Assembly (NCBI RefSeq): GCF_910594005.1
Contig: NC_057817.1
Location: 32,527,001 to 32,591,000 of the forward strand
DNA from: Cervus elaphus
Lineage: Eukaryota > Chordata > Mammalia > Artiodactyla > Cervidae
Direction: 5' to 3'
Length of the DNA stretch: 64,000 nt
The notes under the pieces were generated by a model. It did no database searches. It was not told the origin of the DNA and was given only the letters and a program-made list of their open reading frames with translations. The position numbers and the translations under genes are program-made. Of the stretch, positions 1 through 12,704 are shown one piece after another (position 1 is the stretch's first letter; each line of letters starts with the position of its first letter).

Positions 1-381
1 ACTTGTACTTGGACTCTCTGTTGCCTAAAAGAATATGCTAATTATCTCTGTAACAGAACAAAGTGGTAAATTCCATTATGTTTATCGGGATATGACCACA
101 GGCCTATTGATAAATATCCACTGTTTATCTAGTCTTGTGACACATGAATCATGGGTTAGCTTTGATCATATCTCTCTTTTATCTTGTCCAGACTAGTTTC
201 AAGGAATTTGGGGAGTTGGGTTTGAGCAAGTACACTTAGGGTATATAAGGTTTTCACAAAAACTGGTCGGGGTCCTTGGCTAAGAGGAGACTCTGCCTTG
301 GGCCCGCCAGTGTAATAAACTGCACTCCACTATCTGCATTGTCCTTCTGAGTGAGTTTGTTTCCCGGAATGCGTGGCTACA
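1..381 (+). mobile_element. Retroviral LTR, 3' part
   Basis: A TATA-like GTATATAAGG at 241-250 is followed 64 bases later by AATAAA (314-319), then a short R-U5-like stretch ending in CA near 381. The left border is uncertain (a TG occurs at 19) and the family is not named. A SINE abuts its right end. Confidence 0.5.
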
Positions 382-499
382 GCAGGTTGCCATTTCCTCC
401 TCCAGGGTATCTTTCTGAACCAAGGATTGATTCTGCATCTCCTGTGGCTCCTGCATTGGCAGACAGATTTTTTTCCCCACTGAGCTACTGGAAAGCCCT
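382..499 (-). mobile_element. Bov-tA SINE, partial
   Basis: This is the tRNA-derived half of a Bov-tA element, recognised from GGTTGCCATTTCCTCCTCCA through the TGAGCTACTGGAAAGCCC head in reverse orientation. Confidence 0.8.
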
Positions 500-559
500 T
501 AACATTGTTACTACTGCTTTATTTTTATTAACATTTGCCTCATTGTCTTTTCCCTTCCC

Positions 560-936
560 TTTATTTTCAGTTCTAAGACATGGCTGACAATGTGCTTCCT
601 TCCCAGGGCTTACATTCAGCTTTCAAGGATGAGCTGCCTACTCACTCAACCCTGTAAATGAACTGGTCCTGTTATCTAAAAACTAGGTTCCTCTCGGTGG
701 GTGAGGAGCCAAGGGACACAACCAAGCTAAAGCACATGAGAAGGAAGGGTTTATTACTATTTGTAGCAAGTAAGGAAAACACTGAGGATCTTTCCCAAAG
801 CAATGTCTCCCAGACAGCAAAACTAGGGAAGTGTTAAGCTAAGAGAACATCCATATTCATGAAAGGGCCTGAGCAGAATTGGGGCCAAGGTCAATAGAAT
901 CCAGCTTTAGTTGACTGAAGTCAGAAGGGTCAAAAA
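560..936. other. Unassigned, possibly LTR-derived
   Basis: No gene is visible. A reverse-strand AATAAA context near 750-757 and the general texture suggest an old minus-strand LTR that may continue at 1204-1420 beyond the SINE pair, but I cannot name it. Confidence 0.25.
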
Positions 937-1096
937 GGACTTCCCAGGTGGTGCAGTGGTAAAGAATCTGCCAGCCAATGCCGAAGACATAGTAAATCTG
1001 GGTTCTATCCCTGGGTTAGAAAGATCCCCTGGAGGAGGAAATGGCAGGTTACTTCAGGATTCTTGCCTGAAGGATCCCATGGACAGAGGAGCCTGG
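937..1096 (+). mobile_element. Bov-tA SINE
   Basis: It runs from GGACTTCCCAGGTGGTGCAG to CCCATGGACAGAGGAGCCTGG. It is immediately followed by an oppositely oriented SINE fragment. Confidence 0.85.
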
Positions 1097-1203
1097 GCCA
1101 TTTTCTCCTCCAGGGGGTCTTCCTGACCCAGGGATCAAACCTGCATCTCTTATGTCTCCCGCAATGGCAGGCAGGTTCTTTACCACTAGCACCTGGGAAG
1201 CCA
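1097..1203 (-). mobile_element. Bov-tA SINE, partial, head-on to the previous copy
   Basis: This reverse-oriented tRNA-like half (CTCCTCCAGGGGGTCTTCCT to CACCTGGGAAGCC) forms an inverted repeat with 937-1040. Confidence 0.8.
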
Positions 1204-1918
1204 AAGCTAAGTTTGTTACTATTACCTTGAGCAGGGAAAGAACATCTGTAGGGGTCCTGGGCCTCAGTCTGAGGAGATGGAGAGAGGGAATTCTGGAGCT
1301 TATGCTTGCTGATGTTGGGAGCGGAGCGATCCAGGGAGCTGGGCTTGCTGTCAGGAAGCTGGGGAATTCTCTGATGGTTATTTCAGTAGGGCAGGCTAAA
1401 GGCAGCCTATAGGTGAAAATGACAAAGAAGCACCATCCCTAGTATTAGCTGGGGGCAAGGATGTTTGTATTTTGTCTGTGTTCACACTTGATTGCTGAAG
1501 GATCTTGTCCATATCTTGATCCATCACGATCACAGAGGAGCCTTGTCTGATGCCGCCTTTTGGTGTGGTTGTTGGCCTTCAGTGGGAGAACAGTAAATCC
1601 TAGCTGTCATTGTGGCCAGCTGAGAGCAACTCTAATTCCACTCCCCAATATCAGGGACTGCTTTCTCCCTTCTCAGCCTGGAGGGGCTTTGTGTTGTCTT
1701 CTGCCCAAGTTCATCCCTCCCCATCCTCAGAGCTGGAGAAACAGGAAGTGAACAAAATGGAAGGTGGTGCTTATGGTCAGGAAGCAGCCGTGCCCTTGCC
1801 CGACCTTGGCTGGGGATGCTTCCTTACCTGTCCCTCCTGACTCTCCTAGGCTGCCTCACTTCCATCTTGCTCCAGCAGACCTCTGCCCTTCCTTCTTTTC
1901 TCAACCTCAATCCTACCT
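1204..1918. other. No gene recognised
   Basis: Mixed-composition sequence with only short chance frames. I see nothing I can support beyond a possible continuation of an old LTR to about 1420. Confidence 0.4.
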
Positions 1919-2106
1919 AGACTTCCCAGGTGGCTCAGTGGTAAAGAATTTGCTTGCCAAGGCAGGTTCGATCTCTGAGTTGGGAAGATCCCCTGGAGGA
2001 GGAAATGGAAACTCACTCCAGTATTCTTTCCTGGAAAATCCCATGGACAGAGGAGCCTGGTGGGCTACAGTCCATAGGGTCACAAAGAGTCGGACCCAAC
2101 TGAGTA
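1919..2106 (+). mobile_element. Bov-tA SINE
   Basis: It runs from AGACTTCCCAGGTGGCTCAG through the GGAGGAGGAAATGG core to CACAAAGAGTCGGACCCAAC. Confidence 0.9.
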
Positions 2107-2685
2107 TACACACAAACCCTATCCAGACCAGATAGAGACATACAGAGACCAGTGATGGGGTTCAGGATGCCAACATAAAAATATTGCTCCTTCTTATATT
2201 AACTATTTTAAGCTGAAAAAGTTTGAGAAAATGGCCCAAACAAGAATGTTACTCTGAGCTCCTTTCCACCTCATCCTGCTTCCTTGAGACAGGCAAAAAA
2301 CTCTCATGTAAGACATTCCCTCCCTGTACCTGGAGGAGAGGAACACGCTTGTCTCCAAAACAAGACAAAAGGATGCCAAAGAGAATCCTAACAAACAGGT
2401 CTTGCTAAGTTTCCCCAGTTAGTACACTTACCTCGCACTTCTTGCCCTATCCTATCTCCCATGACTGTCCACTCTTCTCAAAGCCGGCACTGAAATACTC
2501 AAGTCTAGCTCTTTCCTCAAGTCTTCAATTCCTTACAGAGACTTCTGTGTCCCATAAAACTTATACTAAATACATTTCTATATGTTTTCTCCTGTTGATC
2601 GTCTTTGCCAGTTTAATTTTCAGACCCAGCCAAGGACCCTAAGAGGGCCCGGGAGAACTTTTCCTTCCCTACACCAGAAACAGCT

Positions 2686-3295
2686 TTCTCCTCTCTGACT
2701 GCTGCTGAAAGTTTGGCTTCTCTGTACTCTGGTGCTGTATGGAATCTCAGAGACAGAGTTTTGGGTGAAGTAGATAGAGTTTATTACTTTGCCAGGCAAA
2801 GGGGACCACAGTGGGCTAATGCCCTCAAAACCATGTATTCCAACTTGAGGAAGATAGTGAGAAGTTCAATAATAATTGTTCAAAGAGGGTGTGATCAGCT
2901 TGTGGACATTCTTCTGATGGGTTGGTGGTGAGGTAAGTAGGAGTCAGCATCATCAACCTTCAGGTCTAACTGATCTGGGTTCTATATGCTTTTGGGCTGC
3001 CTGCCACTCATCCTTAGCTTCTCCCACCTGGAGGGGATTTCAGCATCTGCAAAATAGCTCAGAGGTATCGTTCTGAGTATTCACTGATGGGGAAATAGGA
3101 CCTTGCTCCAGCGCTGTTCTTGACTGTTTCTCCCTGATCTTGCATCCCCTCCCTTCCCTAATTAACAACTGTTTGAATCTGCCCATTGGAACTCACAAAA
3201 GGTCATGGAAGCTGAATGAAGGCAAACCATCAAAGAAATGAGGGACACAGAAAGGCTTTGTGCCCTGGAGCCCCACAGGGCCCTGCTTGGTATCA
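2686..3295 (-). mobile_element. Solo LTR, copy A of an inverted pair
   Basis: Its reverse complement aligns over its length with 40361-41234, apart from a BovB insertion there. Read on the minus strand it starts with TGATAC at 3295 and carries a degenerate poly(A) signal (AGTAATAAACTC) near 2780. I found no internal retroviral region beside it. Confidence 0.75.
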
Positions 3296-3394
3296 TAACT
3301 GTGGATGCTGCATGCTTATTATGGCATTCATCCCATAGTATAGTCCCTAATCATTTGCTAACTGCTCTAAAGGATTGGTTTTTCCAGTTGCACT

Positions 3395-3527
3395 GTAGGT
3401 CTTAGTCGGACTGGTTCTTTTTCATCATTCATGTCTCAACTTAAATGTGACCCTGAGGAAGGACTTCCCAGCCCACCTTAAGAAAAATATATTCACCCCT
3501 AGGCATTCTCTCTTTTAGTGTGTGCAT
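3395..3527 (+). mobile_element. L2 LINE 3' region, left part
   Basis: The sequence resembles the L2 3' end (TCAACTTAAATGTGACC and following). It is interrupted by BovB/SINE and resumes near 4435. Confidence 0.55.
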
Positions 3528-4308
3528 TCAGTTCAGTTCAGTTGCTCAGTCATATCTGACTCTTTGAGACCCCATAGACTGCAGCACGTCAGGTCTCCCT
3601 GTCCATCACCAACTCCCGGAGCTTCCTCAAACTCATGTCCATCGAGTCAGTGATGCCATCTAACCATCTCATCCTCTGTCGTCCCTTTCTCTTCCTGCCT
3701 TCAATCTTTCCTAGCATCAGGGTCTTTTCTAATGAGTCAGTTCTTTGCATCAGGTAGCCAAAGTATTGGATCTTCAGCTTCAGCATCAATCCTTCCAGTG
3801 AAAATTCAGGACTGATTTCATTTAAGATTGACTGGTTTGATCTCCTTGCAGTCCAAGGGACTCCTCAAGAGTCTCCTCCAACACCACGGCTCAAAAACAT
3901 CCATTCTTTGGCTCTCAGCTTTCTTTATAGCCCCACACTCACATCCATACATGACTACTGGAAAAATCATAGCTTTGACTAGACAGACCTTTGTTGGTAA
4001 AGTAATGTCTCTGCTTTTTAATATGCTGTCTAGGTTGGTCATAGCTTTTCTTCCAAGGAGTAAGCACCTTTTCATTTCATGGCTGCAATCACCATCTGCA
4101 GTGATTTTGGCCCCCCCCGCCCCAAATAAAGTCTGTCACTGTTTCCACTGTTTCCCCATCTATTTGCCATGAAGTGATGGGACCAGATGCCATGATTTTA
4201 GTTTTTTGAATGTTGAGTTTTAAGCCAGATTTTTCACTCTCTTCTTTCACTTTCATCAAGAGGTTCTTCAGTTCCTCTTTGCTTTCTGCCATCAGGGTGG
4301 TGTCATAA
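3528..4308 (-). mobile_element. BovB LINE, 3' end of the reverse-transcriptase ORF
   Basis: The reverse complement encodes the C-terminal part of the BovB polymerase frame in pieces (LKLKIQYFGYLMQRTDSLEK, IKKAESQRMDVFEPW, LNIQKTKIMASGPITSW). It ends in the (GAACT)n tail typical of BovB. It is 5'-truncated and frame-broken, with a C-run near 4112-4124 at one break. Confidence 0.92.
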
Positions 4309-4434
4309 ATGTTTGCGTGCTCAGTCGATAAGTCGGGTCTGACTGTTTGCAGCCCCCAAAGACTGTGCCTGCCAGGCTCCTCTATCCATGGGATTCTCTA
4401 GGCAAGAATACTGGAGTGGGTTGCCATTTCCTTC
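4309..4434 (-). mobile_element. Bov-tA SINE, partial
   Basis: It runs from GCGTGCTCAGTCGATAAGTC to GGTTGCCATTTCCTTC. The BovB above probably inserted into the tail of this SINE, since TGTGTGC-like sequence lies on both sides. Confidence 0.75.
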
Positions 4435-4570
4435 CCTATGTGACATTTTCTTCATTCATTGATCACTATCTGAAATGATTTTTACTTATTTATTTTCACC
4501 AGCCACCTGAATGATAGTTGTTTATAAAAGTACTATTTTGTCTGTCTTGTTCATCCCTATATCTCGGAGA
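4435..4570 (+). mobile_element. L2 LINE 3' region, right part
   Basis: It continues the L2 fossil after the nested BovB/SINE, with a CTGAATGATAGTTG-type end and a TCTGTCTTGTTCATCCCTAT motif. Confidence 0.5.
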
Positions 4571-5091
4571 TCTATTTTTAAATATATGATTTTCTTTTCT
4601 AATTTTACCAAATTTGTAAAGTTTTAAATTATAAACTGGAAAGAATTCTATACAGGGTTAAATTCCTGATTCTACTGTTTTCTGAAGAACTTAATCTGAT
4701 GAGGCTGAAATGAAAATAACAATTGTGGGGAGAGGAAGCACTGTCAAATAAAATTTTCATTTGCTTATTTAGGTCTTCCCTTTCCTATTACTGTCTAGAG
4801 TGATTTTTTATAGTTTTTTCTGGTCAGGAAGTTCCATTTTCATCAGCTGACCCTGACCTCTATATTGATTCAATTCAACTGCTATTTATCAGGAAAATGT
4901 GTACAGAGTTCACAGCACCAAACCAGGCAGGGGCCAAACCATGGACAGAGTGTCTCTGTTCCTGAGATAAGGGGTCTTATCATTCATGGGACTCTTTATA
5001 CTTTCAACAAATGATTCTTTTGGCCTTTCAATTATCTGCTTAATTGTTTAGCTTTTATTGGCATTCAGTATCTGTGAGTGGGGAAATGGTT
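4571..5091. other. No gene recognised
   Basis: AT-rich unique sequence with no supportable feature. Confidence 0.4.
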
Positions 5092-5103
5092 GCAGATAGT
5101 TTT

Positions 5104-5829
5104 TTTTTGTTTGTTTGTTTGTTTGTTTTTAATTAGTTGGAGGCTAATTACTTCACAACATTTCAGTGGGTTTTGTCATACATTGATATGAATCAGCCAT
5201 AGATTTACACATATTCCCCATCCCGATCCCCCCTCCCACCTCCCTCTCCACCCGATTCCTCTGGGTCTTCCCAGTGCACCAGGCCCGAGCACTTGTCTCA
5301 TGCATCCCACCTGGGCTGGTGATCTGTTTCACCATAGATAGTATACATGCTGTTCTTTTGAAACATCCCACCCTCACCTTTTCCCACAGAGTTCAAAAGT
5401 CTGTTCTGTATTTCTGTGTCTCTTTTTCTGTTTTGCATATAGGGTTATCGTTACCATCTTTCTAGATTCCATATATATGTGTCAGTATGCTGTAATGTTC
5501 TTTATCTTTCTGGCTTACTTCACTCTGTATAATGGGCTCCAGTTTCATCCATCTCATTAGGACTGATTCAAATGAATTCTTTTTAACGGCTGAGTAATAG
5601 TCCATGGTGTATATGTACCACAGCTTCCTTATCCATTCATCTGCTGATGGGCATCTAGGTTGCTTCCATGTCCTGGCTATTATAAACAGTGCTGCGATGA
5701 ACATTGGGGTGCACGTGTCTCTTTCAGATCTGGTTTCCTCAGTGTGTATGCCCAGAAGTGGGATTGCTGGGTCATATGGCAGTTCGATTTCCAGTTTTTT
5801 AAGGAATCTCCACACTGTTTTCCATAGTG
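5104..5829 (-). mobile_element. Young L1 LINE, 5'-truncated insertion
   Basis: The minus strand encodes the last ~120 residues of L1 ORF2p, open to its natural stop at 5462 (LPYDPAIPLLGIHTEE, then ...ILTHIYGI), followed by the 3' UTR. The tail is the T-rich (TTTG)n run at 5101-5132. A 12-bp target duplication (GCAGATAGTTTT) lies at 5092-5103 and 5830-5841, so the insertion is complete as it stands. The intact frame and duplication suggest a fairly recent event. Confidence 0.93.
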
Positions 5830-5841
5830 GCAGATAGTTTT

Positions 5842-6547
5842 GAGATGTGAAAAATCTCACCTACCTACATCAGTTTAAATGGTTCTAGATTGCAAAGTAC
5901 TAAATATGGCTGTTCATTCATAAAAAACAATAAAATAGAACTCTCTGTACACAGAGAAATGGGTCTGGAAGTTACCCAGAATGCTCTCTGGGAAAGAGGC
6001 AAGACTTGAAAAGGAGAGTGAAGGCTTTTCCTGTGAAGTGTGAATTTTTTTCATAGTCAGAATACTTTTGTATGTTATTTATATAATTAAAATAATTTAA
6101 AAAAATAAGTTAGTGAGAGGAAAATTCATGTTCAATGTCCTATTTTCAGATTCTATACCAAGGTTGAAAGTGAGAGAAGATCTCAACTCTCAATGAGATA
6201 GTACACAGTTCCATGAAATTCACAACCAGGAGAAAGGAGCGAAGTGATCCTGGTGGTCTTTAGTGATTCTTTTTTTTTTTTTTTTTAGTGACTCTTTTGT
6301 AAGAAGCTGTGTGTTCCCAGGAGATGTTTTATTGATGACTCATGGTCCGCATCTCATTCCCCAAGCACTTTCAGTTCCCTGCTGAGACTTTCCATATCTT
6401 CCCCGATGCTGCTTTCCCCTACTCTACAAAGCTACTATCTTGTACCACTGCCAATTTGTGACCTTTACTACTGCTGCTGACCGGACATTAATGGGAGGTC
6501 AGTTTTCATTTTTGTCAGTCATCCTGCCAGCCAAGCCCCTAGGATAG
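5842..6547. other. No gene recognised
   Basis: Unique-looking sequence with a poly(T) run at 6270-6286. Nothing else can be supported. Confidence 0.4.
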
Positions 6548-6760
6548 GCTAAGTCACTTCAGTCATGTCCGACTCCTTGTGATCCTATGGACTGTATAGC
6601 CCACAAGGCTCCTTTGTCCATGGGATTCTCCAGGCAAGAATACTAAAGTGGGTTGCCATTTCCTCCTCCAGGGGATCTTTCACAGCCCCGGGGATTGAAC
6701 CCACATCTCTTATGTCTCCTGCATTGGCAGGTGGGTTCTTTACCACTATCCAAGCCCCTA
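6548..6760 (-). mobile_element. Bov-tA SINE
   Basis: A near-full reverse-oriented copy from CTAAGTCACTTCAGTCATGT to the ACTATCCAAGCCCC head. Confidence 0.9.
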
Positions 6761-7094
6761 TCCCCTCCTACAGACACTAGGTGTACCCTCAGCTCTTCTG
6801 GTGACTAGACCAGCCTGAAACCTTAACTCAAGGGTGGTCAAGACATATAGCCTAGTTCACTGTCCATGACACTCTGGCATGAAAAGTCTTTCTAAACAAG
6901 AATCAGTTAGCTTCAGCTATCTAACTTCCAGGAATTAGAATTAAGAAACATTGAGAGAAGGGGCAGCTTGCAGTGAGAGCTGTTCAGCTTATGTAAAAAC
7001 AGGAGGCTTTGAAGTAAAGCAGAGGCTGTGAGAAGCCATGAGCAGGCTGACCTCGAGAGGAAGCAGAATCGATGGGCACACGGATGCTTTAAGG

Positions 7095-7158
7095 AAACAA
7101 CAAAATTCTGTAAAGCAATTATCCTTCAATAAAAAAAATAAATTAAAAAAAAAGAGAA
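7095..7158 (+). mobile_element. Short retroposon 3' tail (L1-type)
   Basis: TTCTGTAAAGCAATTATCCT followed by an A-rich AATAAA run looks like the 3' terminus of a ruminant L1 that is almost wholly 5'-truncated. Too short to be certain. Confidence 0.4.
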
Positions 7159-7492
7159 AATATTGTGAGCAAATGTGGGAAAGGCAATCAACAGTGAAAG
7201 AGAATCAGAGTTGCCTAGAGGAGCAAATCTGCAGACAGTAAATGTGGCATGTTCCGGAAGACACAGAAACTCCATCACCTGACCTCCCAGAAGGCTCTTG
7301 GCATGTCCATGAGTTTCTCGTCGCAGTCTCCTCCAGCCTGGCTCTGACACTATTCAAACCTTCCTGAAACCTGGGTGTTCTGCTTTTCTGGGGTTCTCTG
7401 AGACTTGACCATGAGGCTGAGATCACTGTTTCCTCATTTTTATAGGATTAAATATAGCACATTGTTCATGACTTGAGGTGATCTGAGTCTTT

Positions 7493-7616
7493 GGAGAAGG
7501 AAATGGAAACCCACTTCAGTATTCTTGCCTGAGAAATCCCATGGACAGAGGCGCTTGGGCAGGCTACAGTACACGGGGTTGCAAAGAGTCAGACACCATT
7601 TAGTGACTGAGCACGC
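7493..7616 (+). mobile_element. Bov-tA SINE, 3' part
   Basis: It starts inside the element at GGAGAAGGAAATGGAAACCC and runs to the GACTGAGCACGCATG end. Confidence 0.85.
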
Positions 7617-8473
7617 ATGTGTGAGTCTTATTCTTCAAATCTAGAGAACCTAACTCAAATGGTCCCTTTGCCCTGCAGGTGTCCCCTCAGCACAGAAGGT
7701 GGAATGAGCAGCATGGAAAAGGCATGGTTTTCCAAATTCATTGGTCTGAGCTGCAGGCCAGCATCTGCCACAGTGTGTGCTGTGGAGGCTTTGGGTTGGT
7801 CACTTACCTACTTTTAGTATTTGTCCTTCCTACCTGGAAATGCCTGTGGTTCAGGATTGCTGTCAGGCCCAAGAATGGTTATGTCAGAAGCTGGCATGAT
7901 GCCCCACACCGTGCTTGGTACAAGTTCATGCCCTTCCTTCTGTCTAAATGCTTCCCTTCTTGCACAATAAAGCCCCACCCACCCATGGCCCTTCAGGGCA
8001 ACAGCTATAGTTAAAATTGTCTGCTTCCTGTCTTCCTGGGTTCTGCGGTTTAACTCTTTTGTGCTCACACACTTAAAGAGTGAAAGTCAGTCTGGTCCAA
8101 GCCATAAACATAAATTTGAGGTCAGAGTTTGGGCCCATTTCATATGAGAGCTACCGAGAGTTCATTAGAAGAATATGGTTGGAAGACCACTATAATCTAA
8201 TCAGTTTCACAGGGTATTGGGGACAGGGAGTTACCTTTTTTATACCTACCCTCAGTCAAGCTGCCGTCAACAATTTCTGCACAAGATATGCCAAGATCAG
8301 AGGACCACAGCACTGTATGTGATGAACTGTGGCACAGAGTGATTAAATCACAGTTTAGTTCAAATTTCACTTATTTAGGATTTATAAACATATGATGATT
8401 TTTGAACAGTGTGATTAAATATTGTAAAGATGGTGTTTAACTCACTTGTATGTGTTGGGGGGTGGGTGGGTGG

Positions 8474-8677
8474 AGGGAGTCAGTCATGTTTGGCTCTTTG
8501 TAACCCCATGGTCTGTAGCCCTCCAGGCTCCTCTGTCCATAGGATTTTCTTGGCAAGAATACTAGAGTGGGTTGCCATTTCCTTCTCCAGGGGATCTTTC
8601 AGACTCAGGAATCAAACCCACTTCTCCCAAGTCTCCTGCATTGCAGGCAGATTCTTTACCACTGAGCCACCCAGATC
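8474..8677 (-). mobile_element. Bov-tA SINE
   Basis: Reverse-oriented copy from GGAGTCAGTCATGTTTGGCT to CACTGAGCCACCCAGAT, next to a G/T-rich run at 8453-8476. Confidence 0.9.
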
Positions 8678-11500
8678 TTAACTAGGACTAATTAAGATTT
8701 AATCTAGTGTCTCCTGTATGGGGCCATACTGTCCCGCTCCTAGACAGGGTTAAGGATTTATGGGCAAGTGACTCAATAGCTGCTCTGGCTTTCCAGAAAT
8801 CAGCAAACATCTATAAATCTTGCTGAGCTCCACCAGAGTATTACTATGTAGAAAAATATACGGTGGTATTGTGTTTATGGTATAGCCAGATTACCCTAAA
8901 ATCATAACATTCAAGACAAATCTAAACATATATTCTTCCTGAGAAACTAATCTGCCTGTTTTCCCTGCTTGGACCTGTTTTTCCTGCAAACTTTCAGAGT
9001 GTAATTTTTTTTAAGGGACCTGTATAAATCTCTCTGGAGCTGTTCATTCTAAATTCTTTATTTTCTAGCAATCTCAAAGAAGTGGCTTTCTGTGCCCTGC
9101 TGACCTCCTTCTCTCAGAACAAAACAAAAGAAAACATAGGCCAGAAAACTGAGCATCCTCAAGAATCTAACTAGGCAATGTGAAATATGCACATTCCACA
9201 AGTTCCATCAGTTATTTCTTAGGCATAAAAGACAAGTGCAAGTATTCCACCAACTTAAAGACCTGCCTTAAAAAATACAAACCACAGCATCAATAATTTT
9301 CTAAGGACAATGAAATGAGGAAATCTTTTATGACAAACCAATGGGAGAACTTGGTAGATTGTTCGTTGTCCTTCCTACCATGCACAAATTTTCCCCCTAA
9401 ATACATGCTGAGTCAGGGTAAATCCCAGTTTGAAAAGACAATAGCACACCTTCTGCAGGAAGTCCACTATGACTCTCAGCTAAGTGATGTAAAATTAGAC
9501 AGGGTAGAGATAAATCTAGAACCGAAAATAATATTTCCATCCTCTAGGAACCTTGTCATCTGCCATGTAATATACACGTATGTTCTGTGCCTTTGTCTAG
9601 ATAGTTGAGCAGAACTTGTATAAATCAGTAAAAATGTTGTTAATTTAATAAATAAAATGATGGACTGACTTTTCAAATGGAAACCTTTTCTGTGACAAGT
9701 TTCGTATCAAGGACAATCCAAAATAGCTTGCTTAGGTTGCAACACAAATGCCAGTACTCAAAGGGAGAATATGCCTCAAGAAAAGGTCAAGTTAAACTTG
9801 AAGAGTTAAGACATGGCATATAATTACCGTCTCCCCATGTGACATCTAGTTGTCACAGAACTACCATCAGACAAGATAATAGATGGAAAGGAACACCTGA
9901 AGGGGAAGAGTCAAAATTAATGAAATTGTTCAATAAATAGAATGATGAGAATGCCGTCTTTAGCAGTGTCCATGAATCCAGTGTCACACCTCGAATCCAG
10001 TGTCATTATAATGTTATGCTATATAAAATCCAGTTATTTCTCATGATTAAATGACTTGGGATGGGGACTAAGACATACCATTTTCTCAATCATTTATAAG
10101 ACATTTTTCTTCCGTCACTGTCATCATTCAACATTGAAGACATAACTGTGTGTTTCATAAGAGGAGGAGCCAGGGGGGCTACCTTCTAGCACAGTAAGAA
10201 GTGTGACCCTACTGCTTCAGGCCAAAGTGTTTTTTATTTTCTTTGAGAAAAGACCCATTCTGTTCCCTTTGGCTATCTGTCTTGTTCTGTCCTGGGGTTT
10301 GGTGTGCTTCATGGGACTCTCATGCCTAAAGTGATTCCTGACCTTACATATATTTTCAACTTTTCTCAGTTCCTCCAGGACAGTGCTGAGCAGGTCCCAG
10401 ACATTGACGGAAGTGAAATCAATCAAACATCCCATCACTCAGGCTCTCCTTTCATGATTAAGGATGTTTTCCTTCCAGAATCCTGACTCTTCCTTTCCTG
10501 TGTCTCAGGAAATGGTAACATCATCTTTCCCATCAAGAATCATTACAATAAACATGACGGATTTTTTTTTTTCTCAGACAAATCACCCTGAGTTTTTCTC
10601 TGAAGTCCCTTTGTTTTCTTAGAATTCTTTTGTGTTCCTTCAAGTAGCCTTAAATAACTGAGTGGTGTGTATGCCTGTTTATTGTGCTGTCTCTCTGGCA
10701 CTCATCTTGTTTCTTCTTGGAGTTCCTTTTGAGCTCAACAGAGTCTCTATACAGAAAGAGTCATTGTGTGTGGATAGACACCCTGCCTGGCATGATGAAG
10801 AGCTCTCAGAAAAGACAGCCTTTATTTTTCCTCGGAAATTAATCTGTTTAATTGTAATGCCATCATTTTAAAAAAATAGCACCTCCAGGAGACAAACAGA
10901 ATGAACTAAGTACTGCTTTATGGAGTTTCAGAGTTGCAAAACATTCACAAGACTGATTATAATCTCCAGAAAACTAAAGTTCAGAAAGCAGTTGTTGGCC
11001 TCCAGATTGCTTTACTTCCCCTCCATTGGATCATGTAGAACTTGCCTATTCCTCCTGAGGGTCCTTGGCAAGACCCTCTTGTTCATTCTTCTCTGACTAT
11101 GTGTGGTTATTAATTAATTAGTTCTATTATGTATTAATTTATTCACTCAACACCTCCTCCCAAACCCTGCTGCTCTTTCCAGAAAGGATTTAAGGTAGAT
11201 TGCCATCATTCTTGTGGGAAAACAAGACGACTGCTCTGTTCCTTGGCGTTTTTTCACAAAGCCCTTGTCCCCAAGCTGGCCTTCTGCTCCTCATCTCTCT
11301 CACCTAAGAAGCAAGGCCTGGTCTTTGGAGAAGGGCCCTACTTTTCTCCTCTAAGGCAGTTTTGAAGTATCTGGTTGAACAGTGGCCAGAATATGACTTG
11401 CTCTCTGTCTAATACTTCACTTGGAAGAGAAATGGTTTGTATCTCCTTTGAGTTTAAAATCCCATATACAAACTATCTAATTTTTTAAAAAATTGAAGAA
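8678..11500. other. 2.8 kb with no gene recognised
   Basis: Mostly AT-rich single-copy-looking DNA. Open frames are all under 100 codons, and none shows splice signals, a signal peptide or a recognisable domain. Confidence 0.4.
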
Positions 11501-11655
11501 GGACTTCCCTGGAGGTCCAGTGGTTAAGACTTCACCTTCCAACGCAGGGTGTGTGGGTTTGATCCCTGGGTCAAGAGCTTAAGGAGCAGTCAAAAAACCA
11601 AAGTACAAAACAGAAACAATATTGTAACAAATTCAATAAAGTCTTCAATTCAGTT
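11501..11655 (+). mobile_element. CHR-type SINE
   Basis: The tRNA-like head GGACTTCCCTGGAGGTCCAG, the TTTGATCCCTGGGTCA box and the ATATTGTAACAAATTCAATA tail match the cetartiodactyl CHR-1/CHR-2 SINE group. The middle is shortened. Confidence 0.75.
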
Positions 11656-12704
11656 TACATAGAAAAAAAATTCTTTGGGAAGAAACTAAAAAGAAGAAGA
11701 AATTTCAAGTAGCTTCTTTGCATAGAGGCAGATTAATTGTCCATGCATTTAAAATGAATCCAAATCATGACAAGAAATATCACGAACTGGGCCCATGAGA
11801 GCTTGTTTCAGAAATGGAAACTGATAACTAAAAATGTATCCATACACTTTCTACTTATATTTGTTCATTTCATGTGTGATGCTTCTAGAATGTCTGCCAT
11901 TACAGAAATAGGTGATTTTTTCTTCAGCCCTTTCAATTGCCATAGTGAATTTTAAATTCCTCCCATCTGTGATCCAGCCATACCATACAACTGTTTCTCA
12001 CGTCCTTCTGTCTGCTTTAGGAAAATGCCTCTAGTTTTCCTGGGGATGTTTTTCCTATAGGAAGAATTCAGAGAGAAAATAACTCAGTTGATAAACGTGA
12101 TCAAAATGGACCTAGTCTTTGCCATATGGTGGGAATTATGGAGAGATTCTTTATCATCCTATTATACTCAGCTGTTGTTTACTTTTTGTGAATTGAATGT
12201 TGACAGTTATAGTTTGAGGGTTTTTTTAAAAACAGCATATGCTGAACAAGATAAAATATTTAGAACAACTTACTCTGGACTTAGCAATTATACTACATTC
12301 TTCCAGCCCATGTATGACTAAATTAGAACATTTAGTAATGTTTGGAGACAACTCCTACACTTTGTAAGCACCAAGGGAAAAAAATATAATTTATTTAATT
12401 GGTTTTCATTTGAAAGGGAAATAACCCCATTTCAAGCATCTCAGTGTTAGAAAAGGCACTGTGTATTCCCCATGAAAATACACAGATGCTCATACATTTG
12501 GGAAATTAACATATATCTTCCACAAGAAAACATATGAAGGTTATTTCATTACATTACAACCATCCCTTTCACCCACATGTTTTTGCAGAATCACTGCCAG
12601 TCACCTCGTCTTCCCCTCATATACTCTTTACAGAAGCCCTGAACTTCAGACCAGAGATGAGGCTTTGAAATTATCCTTGGTTTCCAGTGTCACCATTGAC
12701 AGAC
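11656..12704. other. No gene recognised
   Basis: AT-rich sequence with short frames only. Nothing supportable. Confidence 0.4.

Noticed and set aside
1764..2135. 123-codon plus-strand frame
   Set aside because: Its second half is a SINE translated in the usual spurious frame (MDRGAWWATVHRVTKS); the first half has no coding signs.
5462..5860. 132-codon minus-strand frame as a host gene
   Set aside because: It is the C-terminus of L1 ORF2p in a truncated insertion.
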